Shown here one piece after another: positions 40,548-48,927 of a stretch of DNA of 64,000 nt. The position numbers were made by a program, and so were the translations under genes. The stretch comes from Citrobacter sedlakii NBRC 105722 (lineage in GTDB: Bacteria > Pseudomonadota > Gammaproteobacteria > Enterobacterales > Enterobacteriaceae): the NCBI RefSeq assembly GCF_000759835.1, contig NZ_BBNB01000017.1, positions 1-64,000 of the forward strand. Direction: 5' to 3'. The notes beneath the pieces were generated by a model. The model made no database searches. It saw only the letters and a list, made by a program, of their open reading frames with translations, and was not told the DNA's origin. The number at the start of each line of letters is the position of its first letter. Positions within the stretch are counted from its first letter, which is position 1.

Positions 40548-41390
40548 TCAAATTACCCCAACGCCTGCGGCGGCGAATCCAAAGACAATCAGCATAATCA
40601 ACACTTTATTCGGACTCACCTTTTTATTAAGCAGCTTCAGACAGCCAAGCACCAGCAGCAGAGGAATCAGCCCGACGCAAATTTTGTCGAGTATCTCCTG
40701 AAGCACAAAAGGTTGCCCAGCGATAGTCGTTTTAAAGGTGGTTGTAAATTTCACCATGCTAGCGCTCATAGCGCCTACCATCATTAAGCCCATTATCGAC
40801 GACGCTTTGGTAATACAACCAAGTAACCCAGACTGCGTTGCTTCAGCGATGTATTTCGATCCCAGACGGTAACCCATCACCCCGCCGTAATAGCGCAGCA
40901 GATAGCTGGGAATGTTATAAATTAGCAGAAACAGCAATGGCCCCAGCGGGTTGCCCTGTGAGGCCAGGCCAATCGCAATACCGGTGGCGATAATGCGCAA
41001 TACCCCATAGAAGAATGAGTCGCCGACGCCCGCGAATGGCCCCATCAGCGCCACTTTAATGCCGTTGATGCTTGAAGTATCAAAGTTCGGGTTAGCGGCG
41101 TTCTCTTTTTCCATCGACAGGGTCAGTCCCATAATGAAGGGCGCCAGATGCTGATTGGTGTTGAAAAACTGGCTGTTTCGCTTGAGCGACTCCGTATAAC
41201 GGTGGGGATCGCCTGCGTAGATTTTTTTCAGCATGGGGGCGATGGCCCAGCCGTAGCTCAGGCCTTCCATACGGGTAAAGTTCATGGAGCCTAGTAGCTG
41301 GAACTGGCGGAAGAACAGCTGGCGAAACATCTTTTTTTCGCTTTTGCTGTCGTCATACGCGCACGACGCGCTGTTGTGGATATCAGTCAT
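40548..41390 (-). CDS. PTS mannose-family EIID component
   Basis: 280-residue membrane subunit of a mannose/fructose/N-acetylgalactosamine-type phosphotransferase permease; family motifs MEGLSYGWAIAPMLKKIY and MGPFAGVGDSFF are present. The ATG at 41390 overlaps the IIC stop by 8 bases and has AAGGATGGG upstream; frame extends further 5' but inside IIC. Last gene of the IIA-GH88-IIB-IIC-IID operon. Confidence 0.9.
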   Translation of the reverse strand: MTDIHNSASCAYDDSKSEKKMFRQLFFRQFQLLGSMNFTRMEGLSYGWAIAPMLKKIYAGDPHRYTESLKRNSQFFNTNQHLAPFIMGLTLSMEKENAANPNFDTSSINGIKVALMGPFAGVGDSFFYGVLRIIATGIAIGLASQGNPLGPLLFLLIYNIPSYLLRYYGGVMGYRLGSKYIAEATQSGLLGCITKASSIMGLMMVGAMSASMVKFTTTFKTTIAGQPFVLQEILDKICVGLIPLLLVLGCLKLLNKKVSPNKVLIMLIVFGFAAAGVGVI

Positions 41391-42183
41391 TGAAGAACCC
41401 ATCCTTATCGTCCACCGACGCAGGCGCGGCGACAGTGGCTTGTTTATTCGCCTTGAGTTGATTGAACTCGTTGAAGCACAGATAGACCGCAACGGAAGCG
41501 GCAATAATCGCGATACCCATAATCGGCAATTGTAAATAAGCCGCCATCGCAAAGCCGATAAAGAAGAACGCGGCGATATTACGGTTCCACAGCGCTTTCA
41601 ACAGAATGGCGAAGCCTAACGCGGGCAGAATACCACCGACCGCCGTCATTCCGCGCATCACCGGGTCCGGAATGCTTTCGACCAGACTGCGGATGACGTC
41701 GGTGCCGAAAAGAATGCCGAAGAACGCCAGTACCGCAAAGGGCACGCCGTAAAACATCGTCATTCCCAGCGTGATGCCCAGCGCCGCGCGATCGCGTCCC
41801 TCCTCCAGCAATGCGTCATATTTTTCCACCAGTGCGGTGTAAACCAGCTTTAGCACCTGATACACGAATACCGCCAGCAGGCTGATTGGTAGCGCCAGCG
41901 CCACTGCGACGGCGGGTTCAGCTTTGGTCAGGATGGTGAAGGCCGTCGCCAGGACGGAACCGACGGCGAGATCGGCCGGTACTGAACCGCCAATGGTGAT
42001 GGTGCCAAGAAAAATCAGCTCCAGCGTGGCGCCGATAATAATCCCCTGCTGAAAATCCCCCAGCACAAAGCCCACCATCGCGCCGCAAATCAGCGGACGT
42101 TCGATTAGCGGCTGGCCGAGCGTATGGTCGGCGAACTTGGCGATATACATCACCAGTGCGACAAATAATGCAGACGTTAACAT
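41383..42183 (-). CDS. PTS mannose-family EIIC component
   Basis: 266-residue membrane channel subunit with the conserved GDFQQGIIIGATLELIFLG (residues 42-60) and GGSVPADLAVGSVLATAF. The C-terminal 25 residues are polar (linker-like). Starts 11 bases after the IIB stop. Confidence 0.92.
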   Translation of the reverse strand: MLTSALFVALVMYIAKFADHTLGQPLIERPLICGAMVGFVLGDFQQGIIIGATLELIFLGTITIGGSVPADLAVGSVLATAFTILTKAEPAVAVALALPISLLAVFVYQVLKLVYTALVEKYDALLEEGRDRAALGITLGMTMFYGVPFAVLAFFGILFGTDVIRSLVESIPDPVMRGMTAVGGILPALGFAILLKALWNRNIAAFFFIGFAMAAYLQLPIMGIAIIAASVAVYLCFNEFNQLKANKQATVAAPASVDDKDGFFND

Positions 42184-42194
42184 GACGACCTCGC

Positions 42195-42692
42195 TTAGCT
42201 GGCGGCGCTATCCAGCATCTCAATCAAATTCTTCACCGGATGAGAGGGCAGAACCTGGTATTCAACTTTTACGCCGCGCGCGGCGATGGCATGAAAATCC
42301 GCTACGTCTTCCGGCGTGACGTACACGGTATCGCTGATGCGTTTTTTCGCCGCCAGATTATCGGTAATGCGCCCGAAGTTGGCGACGTTGAGGCTTTTTA
42401 TCGCGGGCACCTGTTCAACCAGACGCCGGGCATCGGCGGCATTGTTAACGATCACCATAATTTTCATCGCTTCGGAACGCGGATCGTTAAGCACATCGCC
42501 CGCATCTTTTACCGCCATGATGGCGCATTTCGCGGTGTCGGGCGCCGCCATCCGCAGCGACATTTTCTGCACGTCGTTATTTACGATTTGATCGTTGGCG
42601 ACAAGGATGCGGTTGACGCCGAGGTGCTTAGTCCAGACAACGGCGACCTGGCCATGAATTAAGCGATCGTCAATACGAATTAAAGAAATCAT
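42195..42692 (-). CDS. PTS mannose-family EIIB component
   Basis: 165-residue cytoplasmic phosphocarrier. The phosphorylated histidine is H13 in RIDDRLIHGQV, which accepts phosphate from EIIA and passes it to the incoming sugar. Twelve bases after the GH88 gene. Confidence 0.92.
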   Translation of the reverse strand: MISLIRIDDRLIHGQVAVVWTKHLGVNRILVANDQIVNNDVQKMSLRMAAPDTAKCAIMAVKDAGDVLNDPRSEAMKIMVIVNNAADARRLVEQVPAIKSLNVANFGRITDNLAAKKRISDTVYVTPEDVADFHAIAARGVKVEYQVLPSHPVKNLIEMLDSAAS

Positions 42693-42704
42693 GTGTAGCT
42701 CCAG

Positions 42705-43883
42705 TTAGCAAAAGTAGGGTGTCCAGACGCGGGAAAGACGAACCAGGGCTTCGAAATAAAAATAATCGCCCCAAAGGTTAGGTTCATTAATACCCACGTT
42801 GCGGCCATAGTTGTAAACGCCTTCACGCAGCAGGCCGTCCTGCGTGTGGGCAAAGTAGCGCTCACGTAAATTGCGCATCATCAGTTCGATGGCGTTCGCG
42901 TAGGCGGGACGCAGCGGGTCGCTGAGCGGCAGCAGGGTTAACAGCTCCGCCAGCCCACAGGCGGCGACAGCGGCGGCGGAAGTGTCGCGCCAGGCGTTAT
43001 CCTGCGGAGTGAAAATCAGATCCCAGTAGCAGATGTAATCGTCCGGCAGCCGGTTGAGAAAATAGTGGGCCAGTTTACGCGCCAGCTCCGGCTGGCAGGC
43101 GTCGCCGGTATGACGAAAACCCAGCGCGAAACCGTAAATACCCCAGGCCTGACCGCGCGCCCAGCAGGAGCTGTCGCTGAAGCCCTGATGGGTATCGCCG
43201 CGCAGCGGCTGGCCGCTGTGGATATCCATATAAAAGGTATGAAACGTTGAGGCATCGTCGCGCACCAGATAGCGCGCCGCCTGCGCCAGATGGTGGGTAG
43301 CCGCTTCACGCCAGGCGCTATTGCCCGTTTCGTTTGCCGCCCAGAACAGCAGCGGGACGTTGAGATTACAGTCGATGATCATTCGTCCCTGGCGCGCGGG
43401 ATCGTTCAAATCGCCCCAGGCCTGAATCACTCCAGCCGTTGCGTTAAAGCGCTGATACAGCCGTTCGGCGGCGCGCAGCGCAAGTTCGCGCGCGCGACGG
43501 TTGCCCGTCAGTTTCCAGGCGTTAACGCAGGAGAGCAGGTACAGAAATCCCAGGTCGTGCGTATCAACCTTAATCTGCTTATCAAGGCGTTCTTCAAAGC
43601 TGTCGAGCAGTCCTTCCGCAATGACGCGATACTTATCGGCACCGGTGACCTCCCAGGCCAGCCACAGCATTCCGGTCCAGAAGCCTTCGGTCCAGTCGAC
43701 TTTTTCAACGACAGGATAGCGACCATCAACCGCGCTGGCTGCCGGAAAGGTTGTGGTAAAGCGCGGCAGCATCGCGTCTATCTGCGTGATAACTTCCTTC
43801 AGCGCTTCGCTCAGCCAGCGCCGATCCAGGCCCGGTTGCGGTTTGAAATAGCGCGGGTCAAGCGTTTCCAGAGCGATGGTCAT
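42705..43883 (-). CDS. unsaturated glucuronyl hydrolase, GH88 family
   Basis: A 392-residue (alpha/alpha)6-barrel enzyme that hydrates and opens the 4,5-unsaturated uronic acid at the end of lyase-made disaccharides. Both catalytic aspartates are present: D110 in THDLGFLY and D171 in IIDCNLNVPLL, matching D88/D149 of the Bacillus enzyme. No signal peptide: it acts in the cytoplasm on imported (phosphorylated) disaccharide. The streptococcal sulfate-binding SxxSxK motif, as I remember it, is replaced by N358-YG-R361-N-V363. It overlaps IIA by four bases and lies inside a PTS operon, the same order as streptococcal hyaluronan operons. Confidence 0.88.
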   Translation of the reverse strand: MTIALETLDPRYFKPQPGLDRRWLSEALKEVITQIDAMLPRFTTTFPAASAVDGRYPVVEKVDWTEGFWTGMLWLAWEVTGADKYRVIAEGLLDSFEERLDKQIKVDTHDLGFLYLLSCVNAWKLTGNRRARELALRAAERLYQRFNATAGVIQAWGDLNDPARQGRMIIDCNLNVPLLFWAANETGNSAWREAATHHLAQAARYLVRDDASTFHTFYMDIHSGQPLRGDTHQGFSDSSCWARGQAWGIYGFALGFRHTGDACQPELARKLAHYFLNRLPDDYICYWDLIFTPQDNAWRDTSAAAVAACGLAELLTLLPLSDPLRPAYANAIELMMRNLRERYFAHTQDGLLREGVYNYGRNVGINEPNLWGDYFYFEALVRLSRVWTPYFC

Positions 43884-44362
43884 AATGGCCTCTCCGCGGC
43901 AAAAAAGCCGTCCATATCGTCAGCAGGGACGCTTGATTCCGCCTGACGAGCGGTAAGAATTTCAGGCAGGCGGTTCACATACTGCATCGCACCGCTGGCG
44001 GCGGTGATGGCGTCCTGGATACGCGCTAAGGTTTCGGTCTGTTCAGAAAGGCAGAACTCCATCAGCATGATCAAATTTGCGCCGCTGATCACATGGATAT
44101 GCGGATATTTAACCAGCAGTTGGACGGCGGTGTTGTTAACGCTGCCGCCGGGCATATCGGTAAACAGCACCAGTTCCTTTTGTTGGCTAATCGTCTGCTG
44201 AACGATCGCTTCAAAGCGGGCTGCCAGTTCCGCCGTTGAGCCGATGTCGCCGCAGTAGGCGCAAATCGGCGTTACGCCATGATCGTCGCCGACCAGCAGA
44301 TTCAGCGCTGAGACAATGCCCTGCGCATAGTGCCCGTGGGTTGCGATGTACAACTCTCGCAT
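43880..44362 (-). CDS. PTS mannose-family EIIA component
   Basis: 160-residue cytoplasmic phosphocarrier with phospho-acceptor H9 in IATHGHYA and the family FTDMPGGSVNNTA block. The ATG at 44362 has AAGGA 7 bases upstream; the ATG at 44377 lacks a ribosome site. First gene of the operon, 38 bases after a sigma54 promoter. Confidence 0.92.
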   Translation of the reverse strand: MRELYIATHGHYAQGIVSALNLLVGDDHGVTPICAYCGDIGSTAELAARFEAIVQQTISQQKELVLFTDMPGGSVNNTAVQLLVKYPHIHVISGANLIMLMEFCLSEQTETLARIQDAITAASGAMQYVNRLPEILTARQAESSVPADDMDGFFAAERPL

Positions 44363-44400
44363 TGTGCATTCCTTCATTTTTCAGTATCTGTTGAAGGTAT

Positions 44401-44416
44401 TGCAAGCGGCATGCCA
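44401..44416 (-). promoter_or_regulatory. sigma54 promoter of the PTS-GH88 operon
   Basis: Minus strand TGGCATG-CCGC-TTGCA: a near-perfect -24/-12 element with GG and GC at the correct 10-base spacing; start expected near 44390. Fits activation by the upstream GAFTGA-type regulator. Confidence 0.88.
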
Positions 44417-44451
44417 TATTTTTATCTTATTGAATTTAATGAAGTAAAACG

Positions 44452-44504
44452 TAGTGTTCGAGGGCTTTTGCTGTGTCGAAAAGGGCTGCGAACGCAGCGT
44501 CGAA
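44452..44504. promoter_or_regulatory. candidate activator sites for the LevR-type regulator
   Basis: Three same-orientation copies of a common word: TAGTGTTCGA (44452-44461), TGTGTCGAA (44472-44480) and CAGCGTCGAA (44495-44504), 35-100 bases upstream of the sigma54 promoter. The same word occurs before the regulator gene (47166-47216). Confidence 0.6.
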
Positions 44505-44530
44505 GCGTCTGCCAGTCTGTAGCTGGCAGA
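44485..44530 (-). terminator. paired hairpins downstream of the regulator gene
   Basis: TCTGCCAG/CTGGCAGA stem (44508-44530) five bases after the regulator stop, then GCTGCG/CGCAGC (44485-44498) followed by CCCTTTT on the minus strand. Probable 3' end of the regulator transcript. Confidence 0.5.
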
Positions 44531-44534
44531 AACG

Positions 44535-47138
44535 TTAACAGAGCGCTTCGGTGGCTATCCACGGCTCCATAATTTCATAAATCATGAGCACTTCGGTCAG
44601 CGGCAGGGTGATATTGTATTTACGGTTTAGCGCCTGGAAAAAAGTGTCATGTACGGCGACAAAAGCCTGCTGATCCAACGTGAGTTCAGCTTCTTCGCGG
44701 TGCCGGACGCCGTTATTCACCATGACGCGCTCAATCATCAGCGCGATATGCATAAACAGGTTGATACGCAGATAGCTTTCAAAGTGGATTTTGTAGAAAG
44801 ACTCATACTGCTTAATAACGGCTTCCACTTCGTCGATGATCACCACCGGATTGAGGAAGTTCAACCTGCTGGCAACCCCCTCGACGGTAAACAATTTGAC
44901 CACCTCCTCGATCATCGGCTCCAGAGCGCCTTCCATGACTAATCCGTTAAAGTAGTCGCGCTTCAGCACCAGCGTTTTCTCTTTAATCAGCTGTTCGACG
45001 CTGAGCTGCGGGATGTACCCCGCCTCCAGTTCGGTGGTGGTGATAATCAGCCGCGTGCCGTTAAGCGCCGGGTCGGCGCGGGCGATTTTCCACTTCAGAT
45101 CGTCATACTCCATCGTGATGATGTCGATCTCCTCCTGCGCCAGATAGCGCTGCACGATATCTTTAAGCTTACGGGAAATACCCTCGCCGGAAATGCACGA
45201 AATGATGATTTTGTTGCCGGGAAGTATTCCGGCGTAATAACGCGTTTCTACTTCCCACGCGCCTTTCGCCCCTTCGATAATCGCCTCCATTGGCAACTTG
45301 TCCTGGATTTTCGAGGCAATATCCAGCGCCATTGCGGTGCTGACGTTGTTAATCACCAGCAGCTCGCCGTGCAGATGAAGTTTAATCTCTTCGTAGATCG
45401 CTTTCAGCGAGCCCATATCGACCAGAATAATCAGCCCGCCGCCGTGCTTAAGACGTGACAGATGGCTTATCAGCAGGTCGATAATTTCCCGGGTTGAGGT
45501 CGCGTTGGGCATATCGAAGGCTTTAAAGTAATAGCCGCCGGTCAGCTGGTTGGCGATGCCGGCAATGCTCGACGCAGTCGAGCGCCCGTGGGAAACAATA
45601 ATGCCCTGAATCGGCGAATCTTCCCCGGCCACAGAATGAAAGATACAACTGAACAATGGCTGCAACAGCGGTAACTGCTGATGCGTGACGTGCTTCGCCA
45701 GCAGCGCAATACACTCCTCCGTTAGCAGGCGCGCTTTGCCGGAAACGTAGTCGGCAATGGTCAGCAGTTCATCGGCCTGTTCCGCCTGTTGTGGCGTATG
45801 CAACGCGTAGGTCAGGCAAAGCCAGAGCGCTTTACGGATCTCCGGACCGCAGGTGATGCCGGTCAGACACTCCAGTTCGTTTACCGCATGCATTGTGTTC
45901 TGCCAGACGTAGCCGTTATACAGCGTTTCAGTGGAAACCACGCCCTTCACCGTCGCCAGCAACTGCTCGATTTTGCGGTTCAGCAGCAGAACATTACCGC
46001 TGTGGCAAAAATCGCGGAAAATGACCTCATCATGCATCGCCTTAGGCAGCAGCATACTGGCGTCGGGTTCCTGTCCTCCTGTGTCGGCGGAAATCACCAG
46101 CATTTCGCCGTCCGGATGCGTACCGCGTAGCCTGATGATATCGGCGTCGCGGTGATTGCTCCACGCGCTGGCGCACATGACTTTGATCTGGTTTTTCAGT
46201 TCGCCGATGTTGCCGCGCACCGGCGAAGAGACGAGCTGGCGCATCAACTGATTATCGAGGTGGATGTCCCTGCCCAGGTTGGCCGCTTCCTGACACAGGA
46301 ACAGAGTGACCTGTGCGATACGCTCTGTGAGCGGTCGCGAAATAAAGTTAGGCAACGTTACCCGAACCGGGATGCGTCGGCGGAAGGTATTGAGCAACGC
46401 CGTGTCAATATTTTCCGTGGTGGCGAAGATAAAGCGTAACGAAGCCGGATGGCGGGTGCGGTTATCGCCGAGTCGATAGAAATAGCCTTTATCCATAAAC
46501 AGGAACAGTTTTTCCTGGTTTTCCGCGGACAGACGATGCACTTCATCAAGGAACAGAAAGCCGCCGTTGGCGTCGTCAAACGCGCCCTGTTTCTCACGAT
46601 CGGCGCCGGTGAAGGCGCCGCGGGTATAGCCGAACAGCGTGGCGGAGAGCAGTTCGGGGTTGTTGGCGTAGTCAGCGCAGTTTAGTTCGACAAACGGTTT
46701 ATCAGCGGCGATAACGCCGCGTCCGATGGCGTACTGATAGATCAGCGAGGCGAGATGGCTCTTGCCCACGCCGCTTTCGCCTGAGATCAGCACAGGTAAG
46801 CCGTCTCCCGGATAGTCCACCGCTGAGCGGCAGAGAGCGACCGCTTCCGCCAGGCTACCCTCGGCGCCGGTCAGACTCTGGAAAGCATCAGCCTTTTTCG
46901 ACACTAAACGGGACGCTTGCTCATTTTGTGCGCCATTATGCTGAATAAAGAAGCGCACCGGGCGCGTGTTTTCTTTGCGTAAACGCCCCTCGTCGCACAG
47001 TCGGTTCAGGTAGTGACTAATGACGCTACGGTTGACCTGCATAAAGCAAGTACAGTCCTGGGCCGTGAATCCCGTAATGCTTTCCGCATAATGCGTCAGA
47101 ATATGATGCAATAATTTTTCTTTGGCTGTCCGCGCCAT
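44535..47138 (-). CDS. LevR/DgaR-family sigma54 activator with PTS regulation domains
   Basis: An 867-residue transcription activator. N-terminal helix-turn-helix (about 1-65), AAA+ domain with Walker A GESGVGKS (120-127), sigma54-contact GAFTGA (174-179) and Walker B FLFLDE (194-199), first PRD (about 395-500), EIIA-Man-like domain with H517 (IIVSHGRST), and a second PRD at the C-terminus. In this family PTS-dependent histidine phosphorylation reports sugar flow and carbon status. It faces the sigma54 promoter of the PTS-GH88 operon on the same strand and is the obvious activator. Confidence 0.9.
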   Translation of the reverse strand: MARTAKEKLLHHILTHYAESITGFTAQDCTCFMQVNRSVISHYLNRLCDEGRLRKENTRPVRFFIQHNGAQNEQASRLVSKKADAFQSLTGAEGSLAEAVALCRSAVDYPGDGLPVLISGESGVGKSHLASLIYQYAIGRGVIAADKPFVELNCADYANNPELLSATLFGYTRGAFTGADREKQGAFDDANGGFLFLDEVHRLSAENQEKLFLFMDKGYFYRLGDNRTRHPASLRFIFATTENIDTALLNTFRRRIPVRVTLPNFISRPLTERIAQVTLFLCQEAANLGRDIHLDNQLMRQLVSSPVRGNIGELKNQIKVMCASAWSNHRDADIIRLRGTHPDGEMLVISADTGGQEPDASMLLPKAMHDEVIFRDFCHSGNVLLLNRKIEQLLATVKGVVSTETLYNGYVWQNTMHAVNELECLTGITCGPEIRKALWLCLTYALHTPQQAEQADELLTIADYVSGKARLLTEECIALLAKHVTHQQLPLLQPLFSCIFHSVAGEDSPIQGIIVSHGRSTASSIAGIANQLTGGYYFKAFDMPNATSTREIIDLLISHLSRLKHGGGLIILVDMGSLKAIYEEIKLHLHGELLVINNVSTAMALDIASKIQDKLPMEAIIEGAKGAWEVETRYYAGILPGNKIIISCISGEGISRKLKDIVQRYLAQEEIDIITMEYDDLKWKIARADPALNGTRLIITTTELEAGYIPQLSVEQLIKEKTLVLKRDYFNGLVMEGALEPMIEEVVKLFTVEGVASRLNFLNPVVIIDEVEAVIKQYESFYKIHFESYLRINLFMHIALMIERVMVNNGVRHREEAELTLDQQAFVAVHDTFFQALNRKYNITLPLTEVLMIYEIMEPWIATEALC

Positions 47139-47165
47139 CTTTCTTGTCCCGCGTAGAGTAGAAAA

Positions 47166-47216
47166 TAGCGTCGATTATTATTCGACGCTAGACACTGATA
47201 TTTTTCTTCGACACTA
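47166..47216. promoter_or_regulatory. operator region of the LevR-type regulator gene
   Basis: Perfect inverted repeat TAGCGTCGA-N7-TCGACGCTA (47166-47190) plus TTCGACACTA at 47207-47216, 28-78 bases before the regulator start. Likely self-recognition; consensus half-site TAGYGTCGAA. Confidence 0.65.
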
Positions 47217-47295
47217 ACTACTTTCTACGCTTAATCAGAAAAATGAAACTCAGTTTTAAACAGGATGTGATCGCGATCGGCGATTGTTTTAGTGG

Positions 47296-47619
47296 TTAGT
47301 GCACTCCCGCCATTCTCAAGAGCGCCGTCACCACCGCCGCAGCGATAATCACCACAATCAGCGGCATTTTCCGCCAGGCGAGAAATACCGCGAAAGCCAC
47401 GCCCAACACGCGCGCCATACCCGCAAAGTGTTCGCCTTCGTAGAAGGTGGTCGCCAGCGCAACGGAAAACAGCAATACCGTCGCGGCATCGGAAAGCAGC
47501 GCCTGCGAACGCTCGGAAAGCGCCAGACGACTCCCCAGCTTTGCGCCGCCGAGGCGCATCAGGTAGGTACCCGCCGATAAAATTGCGATGCCGAGGATAA
47601 ACAGCGTCATGTTGCCCAT
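47296..47619 (-). CDS. AzlD/YgaH-family branched-chain amino acid exporter small subunit
   Basis: 107 residues, four predicted membrane segments, with the family N-terminal block AGTYLMRLGG. The ATG shares its first base with the end of the azlC-like stop (TAATG), so the pair is translationally coupled. The larger frame reaching to 47886 runs inside azlC and is not used. Confidence 0.82.
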   Translation of the reverse strand: MGNMTLFILGIAILSAGTYLMRLGGAKLGSRLALSERSQALLSDAATVLLFSVALATTFYEGEHFAGMARVLGVAFAVFLAWRKMPLIVVIIAAAVVTALLRMAGVH

Positions 47620-48308
47620 TATTTTTTCCTCGTCAGTAAGCCAAGCAGGGAAAGCAGCACCGGCAGCCCGACCGGCGCAAAAGGCACGGCAGCAAGCGAC
47701 ACGGCGGCGCCGCTCAGGCCGCGAATTAAAGTAGTACGGTTTTTGAAAGCAGGTACCACAAGCGCGAGCAGGATCGCCGGGAACACGGCGTCGAGACCGA
47801 TGGTTTCCGGCGCGGGCAGCAACTGTCCCACCACCGTACCCAGCAGGGTACCTACCGGCCAGAGAATGGCAACGCCCAGACCGCAAAGCCAGTAAGCGGC
47901 TTTACGCTGCTCCGGCGTTTTCTGCGACAGGCCAAACACCACGCTCTCATCGTTCATAATGTGGCAGCCCAAAAAGCTGGCGGCGCGGGTGCCGACCAGA
48001 TCGCGCACCGTCACGCCGAAAGGTACGTGGCGGGCGTTAACCAGTAAACCGGCTGCCGCTGCCGCTAACGGGTTTCCGCCGCTGGCGACAATGCCGATGA
48101 ACATGAATTCTGACGCGCCGGCCAGTACAAAAATCGAGAGCACAAACGGTACCCAGACCGGGAAACCGTAGGCCATCGCCAGCGAGCCGTAGGACATGCC
48201 CACTACGCCGACGGCCAGGCATACCAGAAATATCGCTTTTATCGTGTCTGCTTTCAGACTGGAAAAGAGGTGTTTCATCCATTTTAGCCATATCGAACGA
48301 GTTTCCAT
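47619..48308 (-). CDS. AzlC/YgaZ-family branched-chain amino acid exporter large subunit
   Basis: 229 residues, about seven membrane helices. Family features are GMSYGSLAMAYGFPVWVPF, AGASEFMFIG and the NARHVPFGV loop. With AzlD it forms an exporter for valine/isoleucine-like or other small amino acids (YgaZH in E. coli); the substrate is not fixed. The start codon is uncertain: ATG at 48308 has a poor ribosome site and ATG at 48278 is an alternative. Divergent from an XRE-cupin regulator. Confidence 0.82.
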   Translation of the reverse strand: METRSIWLKWMKHLFSSLKADTIKAIFLVCLAVGVVGMSYGSLAMAYGFPVWVPFVLSIFVLAGASEFMFIGIVASGGNPLAAAAAGLLVNARHVPFGVTVRDLVGTRAASFLGCHIMNDESVVFGLSQKTPEQRKAAYWLCGLGVAILWPVGTLLGTVVGQLLPAPETIGLDAVFPAILLALVVPAFKNRTTLIRGLSGAAVSLAAVPFAPVGLPVLLSLLGLLTRKK

Positions 48309-48378
48309 TATAATGAACGGAACATGATCGATTTACAAGACGAACGAATCGTTCGTTATAAAAAACGCGGAGACGTGA
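48309..48378. promoter_or_regulatory. divergent azlC/regulator promoter with 17-bp palindrome
   Basis: Perfect palindrome ACGAACGA-A-TCGTTCGT at 48340-48356, with TATAAT at 48309-48314 and TTATAA at 48357-48362 on its flanks. Placement suits a dimeric HTH regulator controlling both genes. Confidence 0.75.
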
Positions 48379-48927
48379 ATGACACAGCCCATCAGCGTGA
48401 TTGCTAAAAGTCTGGTACGCGAACGTCAGCGGACAGGACTGTCGCTGGCGGAAATCGCCCGCCGGGCAGGCATCGCCAAATCCACACTTTCACAGCTGGA
48501 AGCGGGAAACGGTAATCCTAGCCTGGAAACGCTCTGGTCGCTCTGCGTGGCGCTGGATATCCCCTTTGCGCGGCTGCTGGAACCGCAGGTGCAAAAAACG
48601 CAGGTGATTCGGCGGGGCGAAGGGACAAAAGTGGTGGCGGAGCAGGCGCACTATCAGGCCATTTTGCTGGCCGCGTGCCCCCCTGGCGCACGTCGCGATA
48701 TCTATTTACTGCTGACCCAGCCGGGAGCCGACCGCGTTTCACAGCCCCATCCGCCCGGGTCGATAGAGCATATCATCGTGACGCAGGGTAAAGCGCTGGT
48801 TGGTCTGACCGACGCGCCGGAAGAATTAGGTGTGGGTGACTATATTTGTTACCCCGCCGATCGGGAACATATATTTAAGGCGCTGGCACCGGATACGCAG
48901 GCAATTCTGGTCGCTGAACAAAATTAA
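48379..48927 (+). CDS. XRE-family regulator with cupin domain
   Basis: 182 residues: helix-turn-helix (about 10-65; LAEIARRAGIAKSTLSQLEAG) and a C-terminal cupin (about 100-178; GSIEHIIVTQGKALV, GDYICYPAD) that binds a small ligand. Such regulators often control amino-acid exporters or catabolism next to them. Divergent from azlCD over a 17-bp palindrome, so it is the likely controller of the exporter. Confidence 0.88.
   Translation: MTQPISVIAKSLVRERQRTGLSLAEIARRAGIAKSTLSQLEAGNGNPSLETLWSLCVALDIPFARLLEPQVQKTQVIRRGEGTKVVAEQAHYQAILLAACPPGARRDIYLLLTQPGADRVSQPHPPGSIEHIIVTQGKALVGLTDAPEELGVGDYICYPADREHIFKALAPDTQAILVAEQN

Noticed and set aside
47620-47886. Longer AzlD frame
   Set aside because: The added part is arginine-rich, reads antiphase inside azlC, and the ATG at 47619 gives the normal AzlD length and coupling.
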